Assembly (NCBI GenBank): GCA_041665785.1
Contig: JBAYIE010000001.1
Location: 167,385-231,384, forward strand
Direction of reading: 5' to 3'
DNA length: 64,000 bases
Origin: JBAYIE01 sp041665785
Lineage (GTDB): Bacteria > Bacteroidota > Bacteroidia > UKL13-3
Shown here: piece after piece, positions 52,975 to 63,500 of the stretch
Position numbering within the stretch: the stretch's first letter is position 1
Layout of the letters: each line of letters begins with the position of its first letter
Position numbers and translations under genes: made by a program
The notes under the pieces: generated by a model
Seen by the model: only the letters and a program-made list of their open reading frames with translations
Database searches by the model: none
What the model was told of the DNA's origin: nothing

Positions 52975-54585
52975 CTAATGCAGCAACAAAACCTCTTTTC
53001 TTCTGGCAGTCAAACTTTGATTATAAGGCAGAACCGAAAGGCCGCGGTCAATACATTGTTTTGCCAAAGGATAATTTCTGACCTTCTCCAAACATTTCGA
53101 TAAATCTACGTAAACGGCTGCTATATAGGTTGTGTCTATTCCTTTGGTTTCACGGATCTTTTCGAATTTTTCCAATGAAAACCGGGCTTCGGTATAATGA
53201 CAATCGCCATTGTATAAGCGGGCTTGTTCAAGGTAGTTATATGAATAAAGGAGTTTTATGGTTCGGTTTTCGCGCAAATGTTTATAGGTTTGGGTTATCC
53301 GGTTTAATGCTGTAATTCGTTGATCAGGCGTAGGCAGCAAAGCTGTTTTTTTGGTTATAGCCAGTTCGGCTACCCCGATATATTCACGGTTGTTCGGATC
53401 AATAGAACTAGCCGCAAAGATATACTTCAGCGAAGACTCAAAATCGTTTTGAAAGAGTGAATTTCTGGCAGACTCAAACAAGAAATCCATTTTGAACCAT
53501 TCAGTTAATGCACTGTCGGCCTTAAATGATAAAGCAAACCGGTTGTAATAATATTCAAAGAGCCGTTGATCACTTCGCCCCAGCAACACTTCTTCTTTCA
53601 TGCGATTGTACTCTGCCCTTACCAGTTTGGTTCTGCTTTTAACAGGACTAACACAATACAATTTAATAAGCGTTCCAATAGTATTGGTGTCTGCGTAATA
53701 TGCTGTTGTAAATAAATTATTGGAATAAGCCATAAACATCAGAAATCGAATGCGTTCCGAATTGTTGAAGCAGAACGCTTTTTCGGCATTGATTATGGTA
53801 TTCCCAATAGCCTGATTGGTACCTGTATACAAGGAGAGGTTATAGTTAAACAATCCAATATTATAATATTGCAACCCTACCAACTCGCGGTAATTTATAT
53901 TAGTGCGGGAGTAATAATATTTATTGAATGTTGTTTCTATTCCATTACTGTCGAGCTCTCCGTATGTGATGAGTTTGTATTCGAGCATCATGTCAATGTA
54001 TTTATTCATGAATGAAGTACTCGGTTTGTAGAACCCGGTTTTTGGATTGGTTGATTCCAGGGGGATATTGAATTTATCCGGATCTACGATCAGATATACA
54101 TGATCTGGTAATTCCTTTACCTGGTAGGGGATTTTTAATTCATTAAGTACGTGGGCAAATAATGAAGTACCGGTGACGCAATTATAATATCCACTTTGAA
54201 AAATATTATAAAAGGTTACCTGTTCATCGTATTTTTTCAGGTATTGATTATGTGTGCGCTTGAATATATGCCTGATTTTAAAAGAGAACGACATTTTCTC
54301 TACTTCCTGAGACAATGCCTTGATAAAAGTGTCCATGTCGGAACGGATGCGTTGCATCTGGTTTTCGGTCAGGTCAGATTCGCCGGCCAGCATAAAATCA
54401 AGCATACTCCATGTTACAGAATCGGTTGAATTGAGAATTGTTCTTTCCAGCTCAGAATTGTATTGCTGATGCTGACTGATCAGAACTTTTATATTTAAGG
54501 TGTCCTTTTGGTCTGCAAAAGCAGTTGGAATAGCGCTGAATTCTAAAATGAAAAGTTGGAACAGCAACAGGTATACAGGTTTCAT
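52975..54585 (-). CDS. Exported transglutaminase-like protein with C-terminal TPR-like helices
   Basis: 536 residues with a signal peptide (cleavage near AFADQ). Residues about 105-185 fit a transglutaminase/protease fold: YYNCVTGTSLFAHVL (C136), LPDHVYLIVD (H162) and LESTNP (E177 in the third catalytic position). The C-terminal 300 residues are helical and TPR-like (FESSLKYIFAASSIDPNNREY, TEARFSLEKFEKIRETKG, YPLAKQCIDRGLSVLPYNQSL). It may be an envelope cysteine peptidase or cross-linking enzyme, or only a fold relative; the target is unknown. It stands alone, divergent from the T9SS cargo gene. Confidence 0.75.
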   Translation of the reverse strand: MKPVYLLLFQLFILEFSAIPTAFADQKDTLNIKVLISQHQQYNSELERTILNSTDSVTWSMLDFMLAGESDLTENQMQRIRSDMDTFIKALSQEVEKMSFSFKIRHIFKRTHNQYLKKYDEQVTFYNIFQSGYYNCVTGTSLFAHVLNELKIPYQVKELPDHVYLIVDPDKFNIPLESTNPKTGFYKPSTSFMNKYIDMMLEYKLITYGELDSNGIETTFNKYYYSRTNINYRELVGLQYYNIGLFNYNLSLYTGTNQAIGNTIINAEKAFCFNNSERIRFLMFMAYSNNLFTTAYYADTNTIGTLIKLYCVSPVKSRTKLVRAEYNRMKEEVLLGRSDQRLFEYYYNRFALSFKADSALTEWFKMDFLFESARNSLFQNDFESSLKYIFAASSIDPNNREYIGVAELAITKKTALLPTPDQRITALNRITQTYKHLRENRTIKLLYSYNYLEQARLYNGDCHYTEARFSLEKFEKIRETKGIDTTYIAAVYVDLSKCLEKVRNYPLAKQCIDRGLSVLPYNQSLTARRKEVLLLH

Positions 54586-54992
54586 GTGTCCAATTTGTAT
54601 AAAAAGCCGGGATAATTCAATGATTTATGAAAGGTTCAATAAATTTTTGCTCCAAAATGTTTATTTCATACCCTCAGACAATAATTTAAAGCATATCCTG
54701 CAGTTTGTGCAAAATTATGCAGTTTCAAATGGATAGGAAACTGTAGCCGGATTGATTCAGACAAATAGAATTGAAGAGCAGGATCAGGTTGGATTTCAGT
54801 GTCAGATTTTTGAAAAGGATAAGCGGTAAGCTTTCTCAATAGTCAAAGAAATCCTAAAGGAATAGTCTTAAGTCTTGTAGTTAGTGACTTTAACAGTGAT
54901 TTAAAAATTCCATTGAGGGGTCTTAAATTTTCCAGCAAACCATGATGTGATAAACGGCGCAACCAAGTAAGGGTCAAATTGTACTTAAGCGC
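54586..54992. other. Divergent intergenic region (407 bp), no gene seen
   Basis: The region lies between the transglutaminase-like gene (minus) and the T9SS cargo gene (plus). CAAAATTA at 54710-54717 is the reverse complement of TAATTTTG, a perfect -7 (TAnnTTTG) for the minus-strand gene, but no -33 element is found at the right distance. No repeat tract or RNA gene was recognised. Confidence 0.5.
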
Positions 54993-55964
54993 ATGAAGAC
55001 AAAACTAATTTATTATCTGCTTGTGTGTTGCCTTGGATGCAGCATACATGTAAAAGCTCAAAGCAATTACAGCTTTAGCATTGGAAATTTCACCTATCAG
55101 GATTTGACCAATCCAACGCTTATACATGGGTCCGATTCGATCGCATCGGCCTATTTTGTGAATTGTGATATGCTGTTTCCTGCCTTGGGTGCTCATGTGG
55201 ATTTCAGATTGAATTCTTCCGTTCCAAGTCTTGGGGCTTATGTAACGCGGGCCGGTTATCTGGCAGTTTACGAAAGTCCGGGTTATGAGCATACCTATGC
55301 ATTTCATGGGTATTATTTTCCCGGATTGCAAAAACGGGATTCAAATTCTGCCATTTCCTTTGAATTAACAGGATCAGCAGGAAATAAATTGCTGAAGTTT
55401 CAATGGAAGAACATGGGATTACTCAATCATGGATCCGACGAATTTGTGAATTTTCAGATTTGGTTTGATGAAGCTACTGAAACAGTTACCTATCATTATG
55501 GTCCATCTAATCTGGTATGGGATTCGCAGGAAGTTGCGGTGATCAATTTATTCAGGGCACCCAATGATTTCAGTAGTTTTACGCATGCCACCTGTTTAAC
55601 GGGTGATGCTGCAGTACCTGCTTCCCTAACAGCAGTCCATCCGGTAAAATTCGAAGAATTGATGGGAACTATACATTTCCCACCTACTGGAACGACGATC
55701 ACTTTCCTGCAAAGTATTTCGGGAGTAAAGAAAGCCGGAATAAAACCTTTGTTTGAAGCGTTTCCCAATCCATTTCATGCGTTTGTTCAGATACAATGCA
55801 AGGGCACATTTAATTGGGAACTTACAGATTTGATGGGAAAAACGATTCAAAAGGGATCAGGGTCAGATGATGTACAAATTGATACCCGTGATTTGATACC
55901 GCAGGTTTATTTATTAAAGCTGGAACAGCAGGGAAATGTCGAGATACAAAAACTGATTCGGTAA
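54993..55964 (+). CDS. Exported protein of unknown function with T9SS type A sorting domain
   Basis: 323 residues. The signal peptide ends near HVKAQ. The central 220 residues are beta-rich with no family I can name; conserved-looking segments include ISFELTGSAGNKLLKFQWKN and NFQIWFDEATETVTYHYGPS, suggesting a jelly-roll or lectin-like fold. The last 75 residues are a T9SS type A sorting domain (EAFPNPFHAFVQIQ, LTDLMGKTIQKG, IPQVYLLKLEQQGN, IQKLIR). It should be secreted by the T9SS. It is monocistronic, with an HTH protein gene 204 bp downstream on the same strand. Confidence 0.82.
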   Translation: MKTKLIYYLLVCCLGCSIHVKAQSNYSFSIGNFTYQDLTNPTLIHGSDSIASAYFVNCDMLFPALGAHVDFRLNSSVPSLGAYVTRAGYLAVYESPGYEHTYAFHGYYFPGLQKRDSNSAISFELTGSAGNKLLKFQWKNMGLLNHGSDEFVNFQIWFDEATETVTYHYGPSNLVWDSQEVAVINLFRAPNDFSSFTHATCLTGDAAVPASLTAVHPVKFEELMGTIHFPPTGTTITFLQSISGVKKAGIKPLFEAFPNPFHAFVQIQCKGTFNWELTDLMGKTIQKGSGSDDVQIDTRDLIPQVYLLKLEQQGNVEIQKLIR

Positions 55965-56168
55965 TTATACCGAACAATAAGAAACCTCCCGGGGTAAGTG
56001 TAAAATCAGACCTTCACCCGAATAGTAGTATGCTGTTTCGGGTGAATGGTTTGATGCATAAACGGAGACTTGCCAATACCGGTTAGCAGCGGGATGCTCA
56101 CGCAAGTTACTTAATTCATTCAGCACCAGTTGCAATCTTCACTTCAATCTATTAGATTGGTATTGATT

Positions 56169-57191
56169 ATGGCTATGTATCTAGGTGGAAAATCCCCCAT
56201 TGGAATTCAGCATGAATTGTTTCAGGAAATTCGGAACCGGATTCCCGGGAATCAGTCCTTTGCAGACACCATTGCGGGAGTACTTGAAATTGGTATTGAC
56301 AGTGCATATAGGCGCATCCGCGGCGAGAAAGCCATTACGCTGGAAGAGGCGAAAAAGCTCGGAGATCATTTTCAGGTTTCTTTAGACAAAGTTTTGAGTC
56401 AGGGTCAATCATCAGATCAAATTGTATTTCAAAATCAGGTAAGGGCAGGAACAGATTTTGCCGGTTATTTGGATGCTTTACTTGAACAAACCCTGATTTT
56501 CAAAAAACAAGGCAATGCTATGGTTTATTTTGATGCCAAGGATTTTGCTCCTTTTCAGTTGTTTCATTTCAATTTTCTAACACGGTTTAAAATGTTCTTT
56601 TGGCTCAAGGCTATTCTGGGTTATCCTGAATTTACCAACATGAGTTTTGAAGATTATCAACCGGACGAGCTTTATATGCGAACCGTTCATAATATTGCTT
56701 TAAACTACTGCAAATTGCCGTCAACAGAAATTTGGAGTATAGATACTATCCATACCACCATACGTCAATTGGAGTATGTGAAATACGCCGGGTATTGCAA
56801 AGATCCAAAGAGTCTGATAACTGTATTCGATGAGTTTGAAGCTTTGGTAAATCACTTGAAATCACAGGCCGAACAGGGAAGGAAATTTGTTTATGGAACA
56901 AAGCCGGATGAAGAAGCAGGCCTCTTTCATTTGTATTATAATGAAACGTACCTTGGTAACAATACTGTGTTGGTAACGAGCGAAAATCAGCAGCAGGTGT
57001 TTATGAATTATAATGTATTAAGTTATTTGACTTCCGGAAACACAGAATTTTGCAGACAAACCAAACAGTTTATCGATAACGCCATTCAGAAATCAGTTTT
57101 AATAAGTGCAACAGGAGAGAAAGACCGGAATCGCTTTTTCCGCAACATTTCAATTAAGTTGAGTGAAGCGCGTTCGGCGTTGCTTGCGTAA
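56169..57191 (+). CDS. HTH protein of an unrecognised family (paralogue 2)
   Basis: 340 residues from the ATG at 56169 (56175 is an alternative; the frame is open to a TTG at 56130). The N-terminal HTH contains DSAYRRIRGEKAITLEEA, matching paralogue 1 at 42392. The C-terminal domain shares FKMFFWLKAILGYPEF, PSTEIWSIDTIHTTIRQLEY, GNNTVLVTSENQ and KSVLISATGEKDRNRFF with it. The fold of this domain is not recognised; it could be a ligand- or protein-sensing module. Its last 42 bp overlap the convergent zinc-ribbon gene. Confidence 0.75.
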   Translation: MAMYLGGKSPIGIQHELFQEIRNRIPGNQSFADTIAGVLEIGIDSAYRRIRGEKAITLEEAKKLGDHFQVSLDKVLSQGQSSDQIVFQNQVRAGTDFAGYLDALLEQTLIFKKQGNAMVYFDAKDFAPFQLFHFNFLTRFKMFFWLKAILGYPEFTNMSFEDYQPDELYMRTVHNIALNYCKLPSTEIWSIDTIHTTIRQLEYVKYAGYCKDPKSLITVFDEFEALVNHLKSQAEQGRKFVYGTKPDEEAGLFHLYYNETYLGNNTVLVTSENQQQVFMNYNVLSYLTSGNTEFCRQTKQFIDNAIQKSVLISATGEKDRNRFFRNISIKLSEARSALLA

Positions 57192-57359
57192 TTCGGGATT
57201 GCCACAGCGTTTACAATATTTCCAGTCTTCTTTTTGCCTGCCACAACGGTTGCAGGATTCCACTATTTTGGGTTTATGTCCTGCAAAACGTACAAGGTTC
57301 CTGATGCCGGCTACCAGCCACATTAAAACAATGAATAGGTAATAATAGAGTCGAAACAT
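57150..57359 (-). CDS. Small membrane protein with zinc ribbon
   Basis: 69 residues. One N-terminal membrane helix (about 3-22, YYYLFIVLMWLVAGI) is followed by a basic segment and two CxxC knuckles, ESCNRCGRQ and KYCKRCGNP, making a four-Cys zinc ribbon. The Cys spacing and clear membrane helix argue for a real gene rather than chance antisense coding. It overlaps the 3' end of the HTH gene by 42 bp in convergent orientation. The function is unknown. Confidence 0.55.
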   Translation of the reverse strand: MFRLYYYLFIVLMWLVAGIRNLVRFAGHKPKIVESCNRCGRQKEDWKYCKRCGNPELRKQRRTRFTQLN

Positions 57360-57542
57360 GTGCAGAGGAAAATCTCCTGCAATTATAAGTCAGGCAATGT
57401 CAATCTGATTATGAAAAGGATCAGTTTCAGTGTACAGATACTATAAATTAAACTTTACGAGAGATATGTGGTTGAATACAAGTTATGAAATGGGTGTTTC
57501 GGTATAATATGTTTTAAACAAATGCATATGTAAATTCAAGAA

Positions 57543-60500
57543 TCATCGGATCAACGTTATATGCCCGGTTTGAGCGAAATATTTACCTTGTAGTCCTCTG
57601 GCATGTAAAAGATAAACATAAACATCGGTTTGAACCGGATTGCCATGGTATGTGCCATCCCATTGATTATTTATGTCAGTAGATTTAAAGATCAGGCCAC
57701 CCCATCTGTCATAAATGCTTAGCTCAAACTCTGTGATATTGTAAAGCCCGAGATATAACAGGTCGTTTATTCCATCTCCATTTGGTGTAAATGCATTCGG
57801 AACAAATACCAATTCATGTACATTTACTTCCAGTGATTTTGTAACCACACTTGTACAACCGGATAACGTATCAATGGTTTGAAGATATACATTGTATATG
57901 CCGGGTTTATTGTAAGTATGTTTTGTATTGAATACTGAATCGGTATTTCCTTCACCCAATTCCCATAAGTATCTGTTACCACCAAATGACTTATTGATAA
58001 AGTGAACGGTATCTTCTTCTGCATATATGATTTCATTCTGATGGGTATAATCAAATTGGGCTTTAGGCGAATGATGTGCTTTTACCGTTGTACTGGCAGA
58101 ATCTTTACAACCGGAAGAGTTTATTGCTTTTACTTTTAATTGATAGGTTCCCGGCTTCGTATACACGTATTCCGGATTTGGTTTGCTTGAGAATGATCCA
58201 TCGCCAAAGTCCCATAAATAGGTAACTCCGCCTGTGTTGTCATTTCCACTGAATGTTACATACAACGGAAGGCAGCCCTTTAATGTATTGGATTCAATTA
58301 CCGGTTTAAAAACAGAGTCTACCGTTACGTGAATAAATACTGTGCTGTCGCAAAGTGTGTTTGGATCAGTCATGGTCAGGCTGATTTTATACGTGCCTTT
58401 TTCAGTCCATGGAAAAATAATCTGATCATTATTACCGGTAAATAACAATTGATCGGTTGAAGTAATATTCCACTGATATAAATAATTACCAGCCGGTAAA
58501 GCTTTATATATTCCATCCGTTGAGGTGCAACCTTTGCTGGAGCCAACAATGGCCGGTACCGGTGTTGGAAATATTTGAATGGGTTTGGTAAGCGAAGAAT
58601 CGCAACCAAACGGATTTGTCTGGGTAAGGGTGATGGTTCCGGTACCGGGTAATCCCCATAATATATTTACACTGCTGGCATGAATGTCGCCGGTTATGAT
58701 TCCTCCCAAAACAGACCATGTATTAACTATTCCGGGAACAGAAGGAGTGGAATACACCACATTTTTATGAGCGCAAGAAGAGTCGGGACCAATGAAAAAC
58801 GGAACGGGAGTCGGGTGGATGGTAACCGCTATCTGGATGCTTGTATCGCAACCAGATTTATTAATTTCAATAACACGGATATTACCCAATCCCAATCCAT
58901 TAGCCTGCCATTCAACACGGATCAAAGTATCAGCATTCGTACCAACCTTTAATCCATTGTTGATACTCCATTGATAAGTACTTCCCTGGAGAGCATTGAC
59001 ATGGTAATTGTATTGTTTAAATTCACATACACCCGAATCTCCTATGATTAAGGGCATTGGTTTTGCATTAATTTTAACATGGAGTATGGCTGTTGAATCG
59101 CAGCCGGAACTGTTGATCTGTGTTACACGAACTATTCCTCCGCCACCGTTGGACCACAGCACCTGAACCTGAGTATCGTTATTCATCCCCAGTATTGTTC
59201 CACCTATAACCTCCCATAAATACGTGTTTCCAAAATCCGGGTTGGTATGATAAACAGCCTGAGTGTTACTACAAGCTGAATCCGGACCTTGAATCACCGG
59301 CAATGGGGTGGGACGAATGAAAATTGAAAATGGAATGAGGGTATCACAACCCAAAGAACTGGTTTGTTTTAAATAAATAGTGCCGGGTCCGGTTACACCC
59401 CATTTAACCTGAACGGTATTGGAAAATGGATCGCCAACAATGATGCCACCACTAATAATCCATTCATTTGTGAATCCTGCTGGCGATGCAATAGAATATG
59501 CGGTATGCTTGAATTCACAAACGGTATCAGGTCCTGATATTTCGGGTAATGGCATAGGCGCTATTTGTACAGGAACAGTGACCAGCGAATCGCATCCGAA
59601 TGTGTTAATCTGGTAGATGGAAACCATGCCTGTTCCACTATCATCCCATTTAACCTGAATGGCCGTATCGGTATCATTTCCGATGATGGTTCCACCAGAG
59701 ATATTCCATTGGTATTGATGACCGGGTGTAGTGTTGGTCGAATAGTTTTCTTTTCTAAACCGGCATACAGTGTCGGATCCTGAAATCAATGGAATCGGAG
59801 TTGGTCTGATTGTAATTGATGTGAAAACAGATGAGTCGCATCCGGATGTATTAGTTTGTTGGAGGGTTAAAATTCCGGAACCGGATGTATCCCATTTGAC
59901 AACTACAGTTTTATTTGTATCACTTCCATAAATGGCCCCACCGGTAATGGTCCAATGGTAGGTATGTCCGATCATACTATCGGCATTGTATACGGAGTAA
60001 TCAATTGGCTTATACCTGCAGGCGATTTGCGGACCGGTAATGACAGGAGCCGGAATAGAGTCAATTAAAATGGAATGATTGACAGAAGTATCGCAGCCTG
60101 CAAGATTTATGCGATGTAAATACAAACTACCCGTTCCGCGACCATGCCACTGGACCCGGATTAAAGTATCCTCATAATATTCTTTGATTTCACCACCGGT
60201 TATACTCCAGGTATTTACAGTGCCCGGAATAGCGGGAATGGAATAGTTTCTGAATCTGTGCTCGCAAACAATCAATGATCCGTTAATAGGTAAAGGCGGA
60301 GTCGGATGAATAATTACATTTTTGGAAATGGTGGAATCACAACCGGAACCATTAGTTTGTTTGAGTTCTACAAATGCAATGCTAGTATCGCCCCATTTTA
60401 CAAGTATAAAAGTATCGTTGCTGTTGCCAAGTACGGTTCCTCCGGTTACACTCCAACTATAAGTATTGCCCGGCAATGATGATGTTGTGTACATTGCCTG

Positions 60501-63500
60501 TTTGAAAGCACAAATATGATCGGGGCCGTTAAAACCCGGAACAGGTGTTGGTTGAATGACGATATTCCTGCTCACTGTTGAATCGCAACCAAACATATTG
60601 ATTTGTTTCATACTTATGATTCCAATTCCGCTTGAATCCCATTTCACATTTACCAGAGTATCGGTATTGCTGCCAGTAATTGTACCTCCGGTTACGCTCC
60701 ATAGATAAGTGAATCCGGGTGAGAAGTGGGTATAATAGATGGTATGTTTGAATTCACATACACTGCTGTCGCCAACAAGATCCGGAGCAGGAGTTGATCG
60801 AATGAAGATGGATTTACTTAGTGTTGAATCGCAGTTTAAAATATTGGTTTGTGATACGCTAATAGAGCCAGCTCCATTCTTATTCCATTTTACCAATACC
60901 AATGTATCTGTGTTACTTCCTATAATGGAGCCACCGGTTACATTCCACTGATAGGTATTTCCGGCTGACGGATTGGTATAGTAAGTATGTGTATTGTATT
61001 CACAAACGGATGTATCTCCGGTTAGAATTGGTACGGGAGTTGGAGCAATGGTAATTGGAACAGTTACGACAGAATCGCAGGCAAATAAGTTGGTTTGAAG
61101 AACAGAAACCATCCCATTTCCGGTTGAATTCCAAAGAACATCTATTGACGAAGCTGTACTGTTTCCAATAATTGTTCCGCCGGTTACGGTCCACTGGTAG
61201 GTATTGCCTACCACAAAATTGGTGGAGTAATTTGCCTTTTTATACTCGCAAACGTTTACCGGTCCGGTGATAGCAGGTGCCGGAGTAAGACGGATGATAA
61301 TGGATTTAGATACAGTTGAATCGCAAGCCGTGGGACTTGTCTGGGTAACACTTATAGATCCGATTCCCTGACTGTCCCATTTAACGATAACCAATGACTC
61401 GGTATTGCTTCCTACGATTACTCCACCCGTTACATTCCAAAAATAGAAATCAGCGGAATCGAAAGAAGTAGAATAGGCATATTGTTTGAATTCGCATACA
61501 GTTGTAATACCTGTAATTTCAGGAACCGGGGTTGGTTTAATAGTAATGTTTTGATAGAAAGTTGAATCGCAGAATAGGGAATTAGTTTGTGATACAGAAA
61601 CAACGCCGTTGCCTTTTGTATTCCAGTTTATGTGAACAACAGTATCAGTATTGCTACCAATAATTGTTCCGCCAATAGCTGACCAATAATAAGTATGACC
61701 AGGTGAAGGATTGGTATGGTAAGTGTAGTGTTTATATTCACATACAGTGGTTGGACCGCTCAGATTTGCACCCGGTGTTGGCTGGATATGAATTGTAGTT
61801 GTTACAGTAGAATCACATCCCGATGCATTGATTTGTTTGACAGAAATTGTTCCGGATGTTAGGATGCCCCATTTAATTTCAACAGTTGAATCTGTGCTGC
61901 TTCCAACAATATCACCTCCGGTAACTGACCATTGGTAGGTATAACCCGGATTGGTGTTGGTTGTATAAAGTGCATGGTTGTTGACACAAACCAATGTATC
62001 TCCTGAAATAGACGGTTGTGGTATAGATTGTATGGAAATGGTTCTGACCAACGATGAATCACAGATCGAGCTATTCGTTTGGGTTATGCGAATTGATCCA
62101 GAACCACCTACATTCCACTTTACATGAATTACCGTATCCGAATTGCTTCCAAGTATGGTTCCTCCTGTAACATTCCAAAGGTAAGTATGGCCAGCAAAAG
62201 CATTGGTTGAATAGGTATATTCTCTGAAAGCACAAACGGTTGAGCTGCCATTAATTATTGGTGCGGGTGTTGGGTTTATGGAAACATTCAGTGAGATAGT
62301 TGAATCACAATTAAAAGCATTGGATTGGGTAATTGAAAGTAGACCAACCCCCGCCGTATCCCATTTTATCTCAACAGATGATGAGCTACTGCTTCCGGTT
62401 ATTGTTCCACCAGTTACATTCCATTGATAATTGTCACCGGCAACGAAATTAGTTGAGTATGTATAATGCTTGTTAGCGCAAACTTCCGTATCTCCGGTTA
62501 TTGAAGGTGTAGGAGTGGGCCTGATAGTTATTGCCTTACTTCTTGAAGCATCGCACAGAAAGGAATTGATCTCAGTTATCCCAATTGAACCCGATCCACT
62601 TGTATTCCATTTCACTTCAACTAGCGTATCTGTACTACTACCTATAATGGTTCCTCCGCTGACATTCCATTGATAGGCATTTCCCCAATGACCATTGGTT
62701 GAATAGCTATGATGTTTGAATGCACAAACGGTTGAATCTCCCTTGATTTCTGGTGTTGGCGTTGATGTTATGCTAACTGGAATAGTAAGTATTGAATCAC
62801 AGGTAAACAAGTTTGTTTGCATCACCGAAACAGAGCCGGTACCCGGGGCACCCCAATGGATATCAACCGAAGCGGAGTTGTTGCTACCAACTATTATTCC
62901 ACCGGTTATAAACCATTGATAGGTATGACCAGCGCTTGTGTTGGTAGTATAAGTTGTATGTCCGTATGCACAAACCTGAGTATCTCCAAGTATGGTCGGT
63001 GAAGGAGTAGGTCGAATAGTAATCGACCTGCTGACCGTTGAATCACAATTGAAAGCATTTGTTTGTGTCAGACTAACAGAGCCTAATCCATTTGTATTCC
63101 AATTTACAATAACCAATGAATCATTACTACTACCGACAATGGAACCTCCGTTAACATTCCACTGATAGGTATAACCCGTTGCTGTATTGGTAGCATAGGC
63201 ATACTGTTTGTTTTCACATACCGATGTATTTCCCGTAATAATTGGAGCCGGAGTTGGTGTAATTGTTATATTGGTACTTACCATTGAGTCACATGAAAAG
63301 GCATTGGTTTGTGTAACTGAGATCGTTCCTGCACCGTTTGCATTCCATTTTACTTCAACCGATGAAGCAGCGTTGGTTCCAACGATGGTTCCACCGGTCA
63401 CATTCCATAAATAAGTATTGCCTGCAGAGGTATTGGTTGTGTATGTATAATGTTTGTACTCGCAAACAGTTGTTGAGCCTGTAATGGTAGGTGCCGGAGT

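Noticed and set aside
54600..54736. Small plus-strand frame reaching into the gap at 54500-54736
   Set aside because: Mostly antisense to the transglutaminase-like gene's signal peptide region; no homology or plausible start.
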